A stretch of DNA of 64,000 nucleotides from Bacteriovorax sp. Its GTDB lineage: Bacteria > Bdellovibrionota > Bacteriovoracia > Bacteriovoracales > Bacteriovoracaceae. The notes beneath the pieces are model-generated. The model had not been told where the DNA came from. It made no database searches and saw only the letters and a program-made list of their open reading frames with translations. Positions within the stretch are counted from its first letter, which is position 1, and each line of letters opens with the position of its first letter. Below are positions 1-9,600 of this stretch, in pieces. Both the position numbers and the translations under genes were made by a program. The stretch is from positions 1 to 64,000 of the forward strand of contig JAQTTZ010000005.1 of the NCBI GenBank assembly GCA_028710485.1, in the 5' to 3' direction.

Positions 1-15
1 GTGCTCTTCCGATCT
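1..15. other. Residual Illumina adapter at contig end
   Basis: The first 15 bases, GTGCTCTTCCGATCT, are identical to the 3' end of the Illumina TruSeq index adapter (reverse complement of AGATCGGAAGAGCAC). They sit exactly where the speA reading frame would continue, so they are untrimmed library sequence, not chromosome. Confidence 0.93.
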
Positions 16-1591
16 GTAGAAGATTTTTAGTTTCATTGATATCAATAAACTTAGTGATCTTTCCATCGGAGTCACAAGTGATGTCTACCAGAGTTCCATT
101 ATTATGAGGCTTGATATTTAATTTTGTAATGGGAACGATTGGAAGAAGTTGTCCAATGGCCCAAAGATCTGGAGCTGATTGAAAAATTGAAAAATTGCAA
201 AGATACTGAGGAGCAATTCCTTGTTCAATATCATAAAGATTGTCAGGTATAAATTCCATCTCAGGCAAAAGAGATGTTATTTTTTTAGTAATTTTCCAAA
301 AAAGAGTTTCAAGGCTTGCGCGCTCTTCAAGTTTTAAAATTCCCAAGCGGAAAGCGTTCAAACATTCTTTTTTTGTATCGAGAGCATCATTGTAAATTTC
401 CTGAGCATTTTCGACATCTAAGCTATCAAAAAGTTCTCGCATATTAGACACGAGAGTGTGTTCTCCTGGAATTTTGTTGGTTTCATAATCAGTAAATGAT
501 GTTTCGATTTTATCGAGAACATTAGTTATGACACAAGAATGTCTTGCTGTAATCGCCCGACCAGATTCAGAAACAATATTTGGATGTGGAACGTTTTCGG
601 CATCACAGATTTCTTTTAAAATATAAACAATATCCGAAGCGTAGTCATGAAGTTTGTAGTTCACCGAAGAATCATTAGTCGACTGAGATCCGTCGTAATC
701 GACTCCAAGGCCGCCACCAACGTCGAAGTATTCAAGAGGAGCGCCTAGCTTTGAAAGTTTCGCAAAAATTCTTCCACCTTCACGCATAACTTCTTTGATT
801 GTACGGATATCTGTTACCTGAGAACCAATATGAAAATGGAAAAGTTTAAGTGAGTTTATTGAGCCTTCATCTTTTAATATTTGAACAGCTGTCAGCATTT
901 CAGCAATAGTTAATCCAAACTTTGCTTTTTCTCCACCAGAATCCGACCATTTTCCAGATCCTTTGACTGACATTTTTGCACGAAGGCCAATCATTGGTTC
1001 AATATTCATTTCTCGAGAAAGTTTAAGGAGTTTATGAAGTTCAGAAAACTTTTCAATAACGACGATAACTTTTCTTCCTAGTTTATTTCCAAGAAGAGCA
1101 AGGCGAAGATAATCTTCGTCTTTGTATCCGTTAAGAACAGTCAGTGCATTGATGTTATCATTGAAAGCGAGAACTGAAAGAAGTTCTGGTTTTGATCCGG
1201 CCTCAAGTCCGTAATCATAAGGAGCTCCGGCATCGACGATTTCTTCGACGACTTCGCGCATTTGATTAACTTTAATCGGATAAACGCCTTTATAAAGGCC
1301 ATTATAATTGGCCTCTTTAATGACTGCTCGAAAAGTCTCGTTGATTACTTTTACTTGAGAGCGAAGAATATCGTGGAAACGAACAACAATAGGAAAAGGA
1401 ATATTTTGTGCTTTCATTTCTTCTAGCACTTCAGCGATATCAATCCGCGGTCCATTTTCATCTTGATTAGGAAGAACACAAAGATGTCCTTCATCATTGA
1501 TATCGAAATAACCATCGCCCCAACGACTGATATGATATACATCATCCGCCTCTTCTTTTGACCAAGGTATGTTTACGATTTTTTTACTCAT
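16..1591 (-). CDS. speA: Biosynthetic arginine decarboxylase, 3'-truncated by contig end
   Basis: PLP-dependent decarboxylase converting arginine to agmatine for polyamine synthesis. The ORF track misses it because it runs off the contig, but the minus frame is open from ATG at 1591 for about 525 codons (family length about 630-650, so the C-terminal fifth is missing). The N-terminus reads SRWGDGYF. The PLP-lysine segment GVYPIKVNQ, HFHIGSQ, the glycine loop DVGGGLGVDYDGS and the active-site cysteine segment TCDSDG are all visible in family order. A GAGG lies about 9 nt before the ATG. The last native codons lie at about base 17, after which the frame enters adapter sequence. The neighbouring EEP-fold gene lies downstream in position but upstream in transcription and ends 110 bp before this start. 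Confidence 0.93.
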
Positions 1592-1700
1592 TCTAATTAA
1601 CCTCTATTTTATAGGCAAATCGCTTTGAAAAAGCACTACTAAGATTCCAATTTTGTAAGCGCAAAATGTAGCGTATTTCACCCGACAGTACAAATGGTAA

Positions 1701-2633
1701 TTATAAAAATTCGAGGTTGGCGACGATCGGATAATGGTCAGACGGGAGGGCGTAACGCTGATAGTTTTCTTTGGGGTATGTCAAAGGTACACCAGATTGA
1801 TCGCGGAAAAGATAAATACCTGAATCTTCTTTTTTTACAAGAGGATGAAGCTCTTTTGGGAGCAGAATATAGTCGAGTTGATAGGCTTCACGGTTATTTT
1901 CTTTGCCAAAATAAAAAAATGATAGCCGTCTCTCGTAAGGCTCAGCAATCACCTCTAGGATATCTTCTAGGTCGGTTGAGGCGTAAAGATCGTCAAATTC
2001 CGGCTCTTGCAGGCCTTTTTGAGCGATGCCATTAAGATCCCCTGAAACCACAACTGGAACCTCAAAATTAAATTTGGCACGCAAGCGGTTATAGGTTTTA
2101 ACCAGCGCTTTAAGCTCAGCTTTACGTCGCTCCTTTCCATTAAAGTCTATTCCGTCACGATCCCATTTTGACTTAAGGTGAACTAAAAGAAGAATCATCA
2201 CAACCTGACCGTCTTTCAATATCCTGAGCTCTGAAATATCGCGCGAAAATTTATGAGTCGGGTAGTGCTTCTCTGGAGGAAGTTTTTTATTATCAGCTAG
2301 CTCGAACGGATAATTAAATTCGATAGATTCATGAGCATGGCTGATATGTTGAGTATTTAGTAGAAAATCTTTTTTGACTAAATAGCCCATCTCAATACCG
2401 CGGTCAGAATTTCCTTTGAGCAGGAATGTTGTGTAATCTGAATTTAAATATTTTGTATTAAAAAGATCCAGACTTTCAAGGCCGCCAACTTCACACATCA
2501 TAGTGATATCTGCATTGATATCTTTAATAGTTCGAGCGATCCATTCAATTTTATCGACGGGTTTTTTAAGGCCATCCCCATTGGGACCGCTAAATAGAAA
2601 AAAATTTTCTACATTAAAAAGACATAATTTCAA
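1701..2633 (-). CDS. Endonuclease/exonuclease/phosphatase-fold protein
   Basis: A 310-aa cytoplasmic protein of the EEP (DNase I-like) superfamily, divalent-metal phosphodiesterases or phosphatases. Visible motifs are FNVENFF at the N-terminus (metal-binding Asn), MMCEVGG (catalytic Glu), VHLKSK, SGDLNG (the Asp/Asn pair) and PSDHYPI (the terminal SDH triad), so the catalytic set looks complete. The start is TTG at 2633: its TTGA overlaps the stop of the upstream secreted-protein gene and a GGAG lies 6 nt ahead, so the two genes look translationally coupled. The actual substrate (DNA, phospholipid or nucleotide) cannot be told from the sequence. Lack of a signal peptide argues against a secreted nuclease. 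Confidence 0.82.
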   Translation of the reverse strand: MKLCLFNVENFFLFSGPNGDGLKKPVDKIEWIARTIKDINADITMMCEVGGLESLDLFNTKYLNSDYTTFLLKGNSDRGIEMGYLVKKDFLLNTQHISHAHESIEFNYPFELADNKKLPPEKHYPTHKFSRDISELRILKDGQVVMILLLVHLKSKWDRDGIDFNGKERRKAELKALVKTYNRLRAKFNFEVPVVVSGDLNGIAQKGLQEPEFDDLYASTDLEDILEVIAEPYERRLSFFYFGKENNREAYQLDYILLPKELHPLVKKEDSGIYLFRDQSGVPLTYPKENYQRYALPSDHYPIVANLEFL

Positions 2634-3370
2634 TTACAACTCCAACCCAAAAGCATGGTTTTGTAACTCCGGGTGGTTTTATCCCAGATATCTTTGCAAT
2701 AAGTTCCCTGATAGAAATTAGCGCCAGGAGATTCACGATTAAAAAGTGCTACCTGATCTTTGCTGCACGCTGATTCCTTGGGGGGTTCCGTGCTTGTTTC
2801 ATTTTTAGTAACTTTAAAATGTCCGTCGCGATCAATTAGAAGTCCATAAAAAATACCTTCTTCCTCTCGAAGATAATAAAGACTTCCATCTTTTACAAAA
2901 AGAGGAGCATCTCCTCTTGGAACAATCATAGCGTAGGGTTGGTTGGCACTATCGTTAAGAATGGCCCTTGAAAAAAAGATATTTGGCAATTCTTTCAGCT
3001 CATTTGGAAAAAAGTTTTTTCTAAAAACTTCTGCAATATAATATTTATTGGTAGAGGATCTATGTTGCTTGCACGGGGAGTCCCACATTAAAATATTGGG
3101 CCGCAGACTTGCCTCTTCCTGCCCCCAACCACTTACCGGCAATCCATATTCCGATTGCACAAAAGCATTAAGTTTTTGTTCACTTATTTTTCCGGTAGAA
3201 AAATTTCTTAATTGCTCAATCCATTTTTTTCGATTGCCCCCGGTTTCTTTTTTACAAAAGGCATTTTCCGGACAACCCTCAAACTCGAATTTAGAATACT
3301 CGAGAGCATAGAGATTTTCTCCGACCAAAATAGCAAGAAAACCAATGATAAAAATAAAGTAAAACTTCAT
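2630..3370 (-). CDS. Secreted protein of unknown function
   Basis: I do not recognise this 246-aa protein. The track start at 3442 is probably too early. ATG at 3370 has an AGGG about 9 nt upstream and gives a clean signal peptide, MKFYFIFIIGFLAILVGENLYA, after which the mature chain carries several cysteines (CPENAFC, a central SPCKQ, and C-terminal CSKD, YCKDIW, WSCN) suited to periplasmic disulfides. Its stop overlaps the TTG start of the EEP-fold gene, so the pair is probably co-expressed. An uncleaved membrane-anchored form is possible. Confidence 0.7.
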   Translation of the reverse strand: MKFYFIFIIGFLAILVGENLYALEYSKFEFEGCPENAFCKKETGGNRKKWIEQLRNFSTGKISEQKLNAFVQSEYGLPVSGWGQEEASLRPNILMWDSPCKQHRSSTNKYYIAEVFRKNFFPNELKELPNIFFSRAILNDSANQPYAMIVPRGDAPLFVKDGSLYYLREEEGIFYGLLIDRDGHFKVTKNETSTEPPKESACSKDQVALFNRESPGANFYQGTYCKDIWDKTTRSYKTMLLGWSCN

Positions 3371-3559
3371 GAAAGTAATCCCTAAAATAGATGCTTTATT
3401 TAACAACATTTTCGACAGAATTTCTAAATTTATTTTTGCCATAAAGCCCCAAAGAGGAACAGTCTAAAAGTAGAAATTCTCTTCTGGGCGCTGCGCGATC
3501 CTTCAAGTCTATTTTACCTATCCTCTAGAGAGTTTAGAGGTTTTAAATTCATTCATTTT

Positions 3560-4045
3560 TCAGGTCTTTTTGACGTTCTTTTTTTTCATCTCTTCAATGC
3601 GCGTTTTTCCTTCTGCAAATCGTCTTATTTCCTCTTCTGTCTCGGGAATAACACCACGAACTTTTAGGGGTCTTCCGATATCATCAAGGGCGACGAATGC
3701 CAGATAAGCAGTTGTCGTGTGGCGGGTAATCCCAGTGAAAGGATTTTCAGCGATCACCTTTACTCCGACCAACATAGACGTACTTCCTACGTAATTAATA
3801 CTGGCCTTAATGAGCACATGATCCCCAATTCTAATGGGCGCTTTAAAACTAATATCATCGACATGGACTGTAACGACCGGGCGATTTGAGTGTCTCTCGG
3901 CCACCATTGCTGCGGCCATATCAATCCAAGACATGACCACTCCTCCAAAAATTGAATTTTGCGGATTGGTATGATTGGGCATAACTAGATTGCGCATTTC
4001 AACTGCGCTTTCGCTTGCAGTTTTTGGTTCATTAAGGTTTTGCAT
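3560..4045 (-). CDS. Acyl-CoA thioesterase, hotdog fold (YciA/BACH-like)
   Basis: A 161-aa single-hotdog protein that would hydrolyse acyl-CoA thioesters in the cytoplasm. The segment PNHTNPQNSIFGGVVMSWID followed by MAAAMVAERH is the typical active-site helix of the cytosolic acyl-CoA hydrolase family, with the catalytic Asp in the SWID step. The VTVHVDDISFKAPIRIGD strand and the ITRHTTTAYLAFVALDD strand complete the fold. Length matches single-domain bacterial members, which assemble as hexamers. The Lys-rich tail (KKKNVKKT) is extra. It lies 12 nt after the ABC permease on the same strand, possibly transcribed with the metal importer by read-through. Confidence 0.88.
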   Translation of the reverse strand: MQNLNEPKTASESAVEMRNLVMPNHTNPQNSIFGGVVMSWIDMAAAMVAERHSNRPVVTVHVDDISFKAPIRIGDHVLIKASINYVGSTSMLVGVKVIAENPFTGITRHTTTAYLAFVALDDIGRPLKVRGVIPETEEEIRRFAEGKTRIEEMKKKNVKKT

Positions 4046-4057
4046 AGGGGCCTTTGA

Positions 4058-4909
4058 TTAATGGTTTCTGATCAAAGTATAAATCTTTTTAAAAAGAAGT
4101 GAAAGGACCAAGGCCAAAAAGAGAACGACTGCAAGAGTTGCACCTGAGGGAAGTCCATAGGTATTGGCAATCAGAATTCCAAGAACGGCAAAGAATGTGG
4201 AGAAAAGCACACTGATAATAAAGGTTTGTCTTACATTTGAAGCAAATTTTAGAGCGAAAAATCCTGGAACTAAAAGAAGTGTTTCGATCAGAATTGTCCC
4301 TGCCAATTTAATGCTAGTGACAATTAAAAGTGAGAGTAAAATAAAAAAGAGATAGTGGAAAAATTTTGCATTTACTCCCGAAGTGATGGCGCCTTCTTCG
4401 TCGTAAGTTAAAAAGAGCCATTTCTTAAAAGGGATAATGATTAAAGGTGCAGTGATCGCGAGCAGTCCTACTGATAGCAGCAAATCTTCTTTGGTTAATA
4501 AAAGAATATTTCCAAACAAAAAACTCAGAAGGTCTGTTTTGTTTTTGGCAAAAGCAGAGTGAATAAGTATCCCCATGGCCATGGTTGCAGTATAAAAAAT
4601 ACCAATTAATGAATCAGTTGGAAGTTTTTGGCGATAAGTGGAAAAGGCCAAAAACAGAGTGCATAAAATCGTAATGACTAGAGTTGTTGCAAAAATAGAC
4701 AGAGGGCTTTCGCTTGAAAATAAACTGAGAGCAATGGCAAGGCCTAGCAGTGTCGAATGGGAAATGGCCGAGCCCATAAATGCATTTTTTCGGGCAATCA
4801 AAAGGGGAGAGATCAATCCGCAAGTCATCGACAGAAATACTGTCCCTAAAAGAGCATAGAGCAAAAAATCGTAGTGCAGAAAGTCTTGCAAAGAATTAAT
4901 GAAATTCAT
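4058..4909 (-). CDS. znuB: Zn/Mn-type ABC transporter permease
   Basis: A 283-aa integral membrane subunit of a metal ABC importer (ABC-3/ZnuB family) with about eight hydrophobic segments. Family signatures include the N-terminal LLGTVFLSMTCGLISPLLIARKNAFMGSAISHS region and ATSGVNAK/ILIETLLLVPGFFAL near the ATPase coupling loop. Its ATG overlaps the ATPase stop by 4 nt, so the importer is translated as a coupled set with the binding protein first. Zinc or manganese is likely; the sequence does not decide which, and no metal regulator or operator is obvious in the window. Confidence 0.88.
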   Translation of the reverse strand: MNFINSLQDFLHYDFLLYALLGTVFLSMTCGLISPLLIARKNAFMGSAISHSTLLGLAIALSLFSSESPLSIFATTLVITILCTLFLAFSTYRQKLPTDSLIGIFYTATMAMGILIHSAFAKNKTDLLSFLFGNILLLTKEDLLLSVGLLAITAPLIIIPFKKWLFLTYDEEGAITSGVNAKFFHYLFFILLSLLIVTSIKLAGTILIETLLLVPGFFALKFASNVRQTFIISVLFSTFFAVLGILIANTYGLPSGATLAVVLFLALVLSLLFKKIYTLIRNH

Positions 4910-5754
4910 TTTTTTCCCCGCAAAAGTAAATGAGGATCTGTTTCATTTGAATGGTCATGATCGCAAAATAAATGCTGATCGTTACCCGTTTGTTCAGTGT
5001 TATTTGTTAAATCATTTTCGTGAATCAAAAGATGTTCAAATTCACAGTGGTAAACATCTTCTAAAATATTTTTAGTGAGCATATCTCTATGATTATGCCA
5101 ATGATAAGTGCGATTAAGGCAAAGAATCTTATGACAGTTTTTTATAATCTGGTTGATATTGTGATCGACGATCATGACGGCCGTTTTATCTCTGGTCTTA
5201 ATTTTTTCGATGATCGCTAAAAGTTGATCCTGGCCTTTGCTGTCCAATCCCTTGGTAGGCTCATCTAGTAAAAGTAATTTAGGTCTGTTAATAAGGGCCC
5301 GCGCTAAAAGTACGCGTTGCTTTTCACCACCAGAGAGTTTTGAAATGAGTGAATTTTTCTTGTGAAGAATTCCCACCAAGTCTAGCAGCTCGTCTATATC
5401 AATAGGAGAGTTGTTTTTCTTATAAAGAGATTTTGCAAACTCCATATACTCACTTACTTTTACAGGTAAAATAGTATTGAGGTCGCTATTTTGAGGAACA
5501 TAAGAAAATAATTCAAATGGGTAGTTTTTATATTCAGTGCTTAGTTTCCCTTCGAAGAAAAGTTCCCCCGAATCTGCTTTAAGAAGGCCAACTATGATTT
5601 TCATCAATGTGGTTTTACCACCCCCATTAGGTCCTAAAACCCCCAGACTTTCTCCTGAAAAAAGTGAGAATGAAATATCTTTAAGGGTGGGCGCTTCTCC
5701 ATTATAGCTGAAGCTAATTTTATCTGCCTTTAAAATTGGTACAGGTGAAGTCAT
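4906..5754 (-). CDS. znuC: Zn/Mn-type ABC transporter ATP-binding protein with His-rich tail
   Basis: A 282-aa ATPase subunit that powers the metal importer at the inner membrane. Walker A is GPNGGGKTT (about residue 42), the Q-loop YVPQNSD, the signature LSGGEKQRVLLARAL and Walker B LLLLDEP, followed by the H-loop in VDHN. It ends with an acidic, histidine-rich extension of about 50 residues containing HLFCDHDHSNETDPH, plausibly a metal sensor or buffer. Stops and starts overlap by 4 nt with both neighbours. Length is slightly above the 250 residues common for ZnuC because of this tail. Confidence 0.9.
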   Translation of the reverse strand: MTSPVPILKADKISFSYNGEAPTLKDISFSLFSGESLGVLGPNGGGKTTLMKIIVGLLKADSGELFFEGKLSTEYKNYPFELFSYVPQNSDLNTILPVKVSEYMEFAKSLYKKNNSPIDIDELLDLVGILHKKNSLISKLSGGEKQRVLLARALINRPKLLLLDEPTKGLDSKGQDQLLAIIEKIKTRDKTAVMIVDHNINQIIKNCHKILCLNRTYHWHNHRDMLTKNILEDVYHCEFEHLLIHENDLTNNTEQTGNDQHLFCDHDHSNETDPHLLLRGKK

Positions 5755-6611
5755 GGCAGTTTCTCTGCGTAGGGAGCAAGCTTTTGAGTTAATTTTTTAA
5801 GCACAGAAAAAGCATCATCATCTTTTGAGTTGGCAGTATCAATTTTAATGACGATATCATTTGAACGTATTTTATTAATGATGTTTTGTGGAATATTAAT
5901 TCCCGTCTCTTGAATCCAGATAACTTGAGGAGCGGCCAGGGCATTATACATTTTTTTAATGGATTCTGGATTTGCTTCTTCGTGATGTCCAGAACCTTTG
6001 ATGGCAACAATCGTATGAGTTTTATCTTGGACTAAATTTAAAAATAACGGCAGGAGGGCATCATGAGTGAGGATTATAGGTTTTTTTATTTTTATTAAAA
6101 TAGAACTCAATTGAGTTTCCGGTTTTTTTGAATCACATAGTTTTATTAATTTTAAATCATGACCTAACTTTTTAAAATCAGCTTCCAGTTTACTTTTTAA
6201 TGAACAATAAACTTTCGGATAAAGCCAAAAATGAGAAAGGGCCTCGCCGTTAGCACCTGGATAGGTAAGATAATCTTTTTGATCAAATAAAATTGAAATA
6301 GTTTGCAGGTTTGGAATCTTTGAGCGTTGAAAATTAATTTTCTTAATCCAGGGATTGAGTTCATTTGGGCCAGTGATTAAAATGGGGGCACTAATTAATT
6401 TTTTGATTTCCATTACGCTGGGTTCGTATTCATGTGGATCGCCAGTAATTGAAACTAAACTTTCGGTTTGTATATCGCTTAGATTATTCTCATGAGAAAT
6501 CAAGCGAAACATCCGACACAATTCCGAGTGTGAACAGTAAATAGTATTTCCTGCCAAGGCCTGAATGCTCAGTAAAAATAAGAGGATTATAAGTGCTAAT
6601 TTGTTTTTCAT
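5751..6611 (-). CDS. znuA: Metal ABC transporter substrate-binding protein (ZnuA/TroA-like)
   Basis: A 286-aa cluster-9 solute-binding protein carrying Zn2+ or Mn2+ to the permease. It has a cleavable signal peptide, MKNKLALIILLFLLSIQALA. Three likely histidine ligands are visible in order: GDPHEYEPS, EALSHFWLYP and ILTHDALLPLF, and an acidic C-terminal ligand may lie in KIDTANSKDD. It lacks the long His/Asp-rich loop between ligands found in high-affinity zinc ZnuA proteins; only a short GSGHHEEA occurs. It is first of the three overlapping transporter genes. It ends without a lipobox, so it is soluble periplasmic. Confidence 0.85.
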   Translation of the reverse strand: MKNKLALIILLFLLSIQALAGNTIYCSHSELCRMFRLISHENNLSDIQTESLVSITGDPHEYEPSVMEIKKLISAPILITGPNELNPWIKKINFQRSKIPNLQTISILFDQKDYLTYPGANGEALSHFWLYPKVYCSLKSKLEADFKKLGHDLKLIKLCDSKKPETQLSSILIKIKKPIILTHDALLPLFLNLVQDKTHTIVAIKGSGHHEEANPESIKKMYNALAAPQVIWIQETGINIPQNIINKIRSNDIVIKIDTANSKDDDAFSVLKKLTQKLAPYAEKLP

Positions 6612-6655
6612 GATGAGTAGACATTTAGCATAAAAGGATCCACTTAGAAAATCTA

Positions 6656-9600
6656 TTACTTACAGTAGTAATGGTGATTCCATTTAAATCCGCTGTCAAA
6701 TGGCATTTTTCCAACATTTGGATCGGAAGTTTGGAAGTCGAGGACTGAGTCAACGATGCTTAAAGGGAAAGAATCCTCTAAATTTCCCGTAGTTCCAGCT
6801 AACACCGTATAAGATCCCGAAAAAGGCTCTGGAGGAAAGGCCCCAAAAGCTCCACCCGTTGCCACTTTACCACCGTCACAATAACTACCACCAAGGGCAA
6901 CTAATTTATCGTATGTGGCCCCTCTGAACTTTGGTTCCCCTGTATATGGGTTAAAGTCTATATCAGTGTCCGATCCCTTGATTGTCAATCCGCCACCTGG
7001 TTGATCGTCTCCGACGCCTTCACTTGAAACAAATTTATTAAAATAAACATTCAAGTCTGTGCCTTTAGGCATTTTACAGATAGACGATTTTCCATCAGAG
7101 CTAGTGACGGCATAACCAGTACAACATTTTGCTGCAGAAGTTGCATTTTTTCCAAGTGGAGTACAACAAGTAAAATCTTTGGCAGAAAAGACCGCCGAGT
7201 GATCAAGCTTGTCTTGGTAAGTAAATTTTTTCTCAAAATTTCCGTAACCGCTGGTTGAATCGTATGACTCTGTAGAACCATCAGCATTGTAGCGCTCGAC
7301 TGGATCAGTTATTCCCGTATAGCTAACCGAGGCAGCAGTGAATTGTGCTCTGGTTTGTATATTGGATTTGAAAATTCCTGGGACTAAATTATTTTGATTA
7401 TTATTGCAATAGAGAGGTTCGTAAGTAATTTGTGGGATACCAACTAATTCCATACGTGCCAGTTTACTTAAATAATAAAGAGCATTTCCAGGTTCAGATA
7501 CTTTAGTTCCTTTACTAATTTCGATTGGCTTGAAATCGATAATGATGCCGGCATATGTCCAGTTATTTCCTGCGGCAGTATCGGCCTTGACGTTCATCAC
7601 CGGACGATTTTGAGTTTTTGTATTACTGACAGTACACCAAGTATTATTAGTACTGATGGCACTAATCGGTGCTGCTGGAGGTGGGGAATTGATAACATTT
7701 GCGCATTCAGCGACCGTAGCGATGTTCGCAGTAATATCATAAATTTGTGGAACCTGAGGAGCATCGTAAAAATATTTAATATAAACATTTTTAACAAATG
7801 TTGTATTGGCCGAAGTTCCGTCCCAACCAACATAAGCTGGAAGATACATCTCTACTCCGAAGTCCATCGCTTTACTGGTGAAAAAGTTGTAGGCCTTATT
7901 CGTTCTAAAATCTATATCATAAGGAATTGGAGAAAAATAATATGGCAATGGCATGTAGGGCACATCACTGTTCATATCCTGGGTCCAAGGAGTTGTTCCA
8001 TTAATAGGATCAACAGTCGGAGTAGTACTTAATCGAGTGAATCCGGCAGGAGGAGTGTTGGCGTAAGCCCCAGAAGGTCCACCTGACCAATAGGTATCAA
8101 CCTTAACTTTTAGTGAAGGCTCATAGGGCAGTGGAGAGAGAATGGTGAAGCTGGCAGAATTCTGAAATGGAATTTGTAAACATCCGGCACCATCTGGAGA
8201 CTTACAAAAATACTCGAACTCTCTTTGATAGCTAGCAGCTACCACTTTATCAGCTGTAAAATTGGTGTAACTTGAATCGGCCAAAGGAGAGCGGAAGTTA
8301 AGACAGCTAAAATTATTAGCATCAATGCTCAATCTATTTTTAATTTTCCAATCGTGAGATCCATCAGCGAATTTTCTGATCCATCCACCGCCACAACATG
8401 TGAGAGAGCCTGTTTCATTGACAACTTGCCACTGGTTTGTCGCTGGTTCAGCCGTCGCTGAGACATGTGGAATTTTTGTAATATCATCTTTACCATTTTT
8501 AGAAACAGTGTAACGAGAGTATCTGTATTGAGCAGCGGGACCTTTAACATCATTGGCCTGGCCATTATTACTCGGATCGTAATAAGGAAATTTTGCTGTT
8601 ATTAACTTTTCATTTGTACCAGTATTTTCTGGAACGATGGCCTTTGGTCCTTGTGTGTACATCGTAAAATCTTTTCCGATTTCACGGCAACATCTGTTTT
8701 CACTTAATTTATAATTTAAATAGTCAGTAGTACCCTTCGCTGGAACAGGAGTGCCCTGTCCGCATATAAGAGATTCGCGCCAGTAACTTTGTTCCGCTTC
8801 AGTTTCACCAAAATACTTAATATCAATTGATCCAACAGTATCTTCGTGCATTTTATTTGGACCACAATCTAAATCACTATGGCACACTGAGCCCGCCCTT
8901 CTCAAACAAGCATCTTGGGCAAGGATTGGTTGCGTTATGTTTTGTAAATTAAGAAGTGAGAGACCCTCAATACTTTTGAAAGCAGAAACTAAAGTCGTTG
9001 TGTGTTTTGATTCTCCACCACAAGAGTTTTGAGCTTGCTGGCGGGCCACAGTGTCGGCATCGCTTGGATCCACATAGTTAAGAGTGTCATCAAAGGCCGG
9101 ACAGGTAACGAAACGATTTGCATTGATGGCCGTTGAATTACACGAGCCAATTTGAGAAATATAATCAGTTCTTTTGCTTGCATCCGGATTCATATGAGCA
9201 ACCAAATCATTGCTTGATAGATTTTTTCCTGGACGACAAATACCCATATCATCACTATCACCTGCGCTAAGTCCAATTGCATTAGCAGCATTGTACTTAA
9301 TATTGGTAATAATATCATTTGTTAAAGTTTTTCCGGCCGTTACGTAATTAAGCGGACGACCCAAAATATTTGTATCCATCCCGAAAAGAATATCATCCAG
9401 TTCATTTGGAGAGCGAGCTAGTTCATCGTTAAATTTATTCGCTGATAAAGAAGCACAGTAAAAATTTGGAGCACAAGTTAAGGTTTTTTTAGTGTACTCA
9501 GTTAAAGATGAGTAATCGCGTTTACATGGGGCACCTGCACCACGGTAGATACAACGTTTGCCGTTTGTAGTGCTAATAGTACTTTGTAAAATTTCAAACA

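Noticed and set aside
1694-2035. 113-aa plus-strand ORF opposite the EEP gene
   Set aside because: Shadow of the EEP-fold gene, whose catalytic motifs lie on the minus strand.
7610-8032. 140-aa plus-strand ORF inside the giant lipoprotein
   Set aside because: Antisense shadow of a long, motif-supported minus-strand frame; no ribosome site or family-like sequence.
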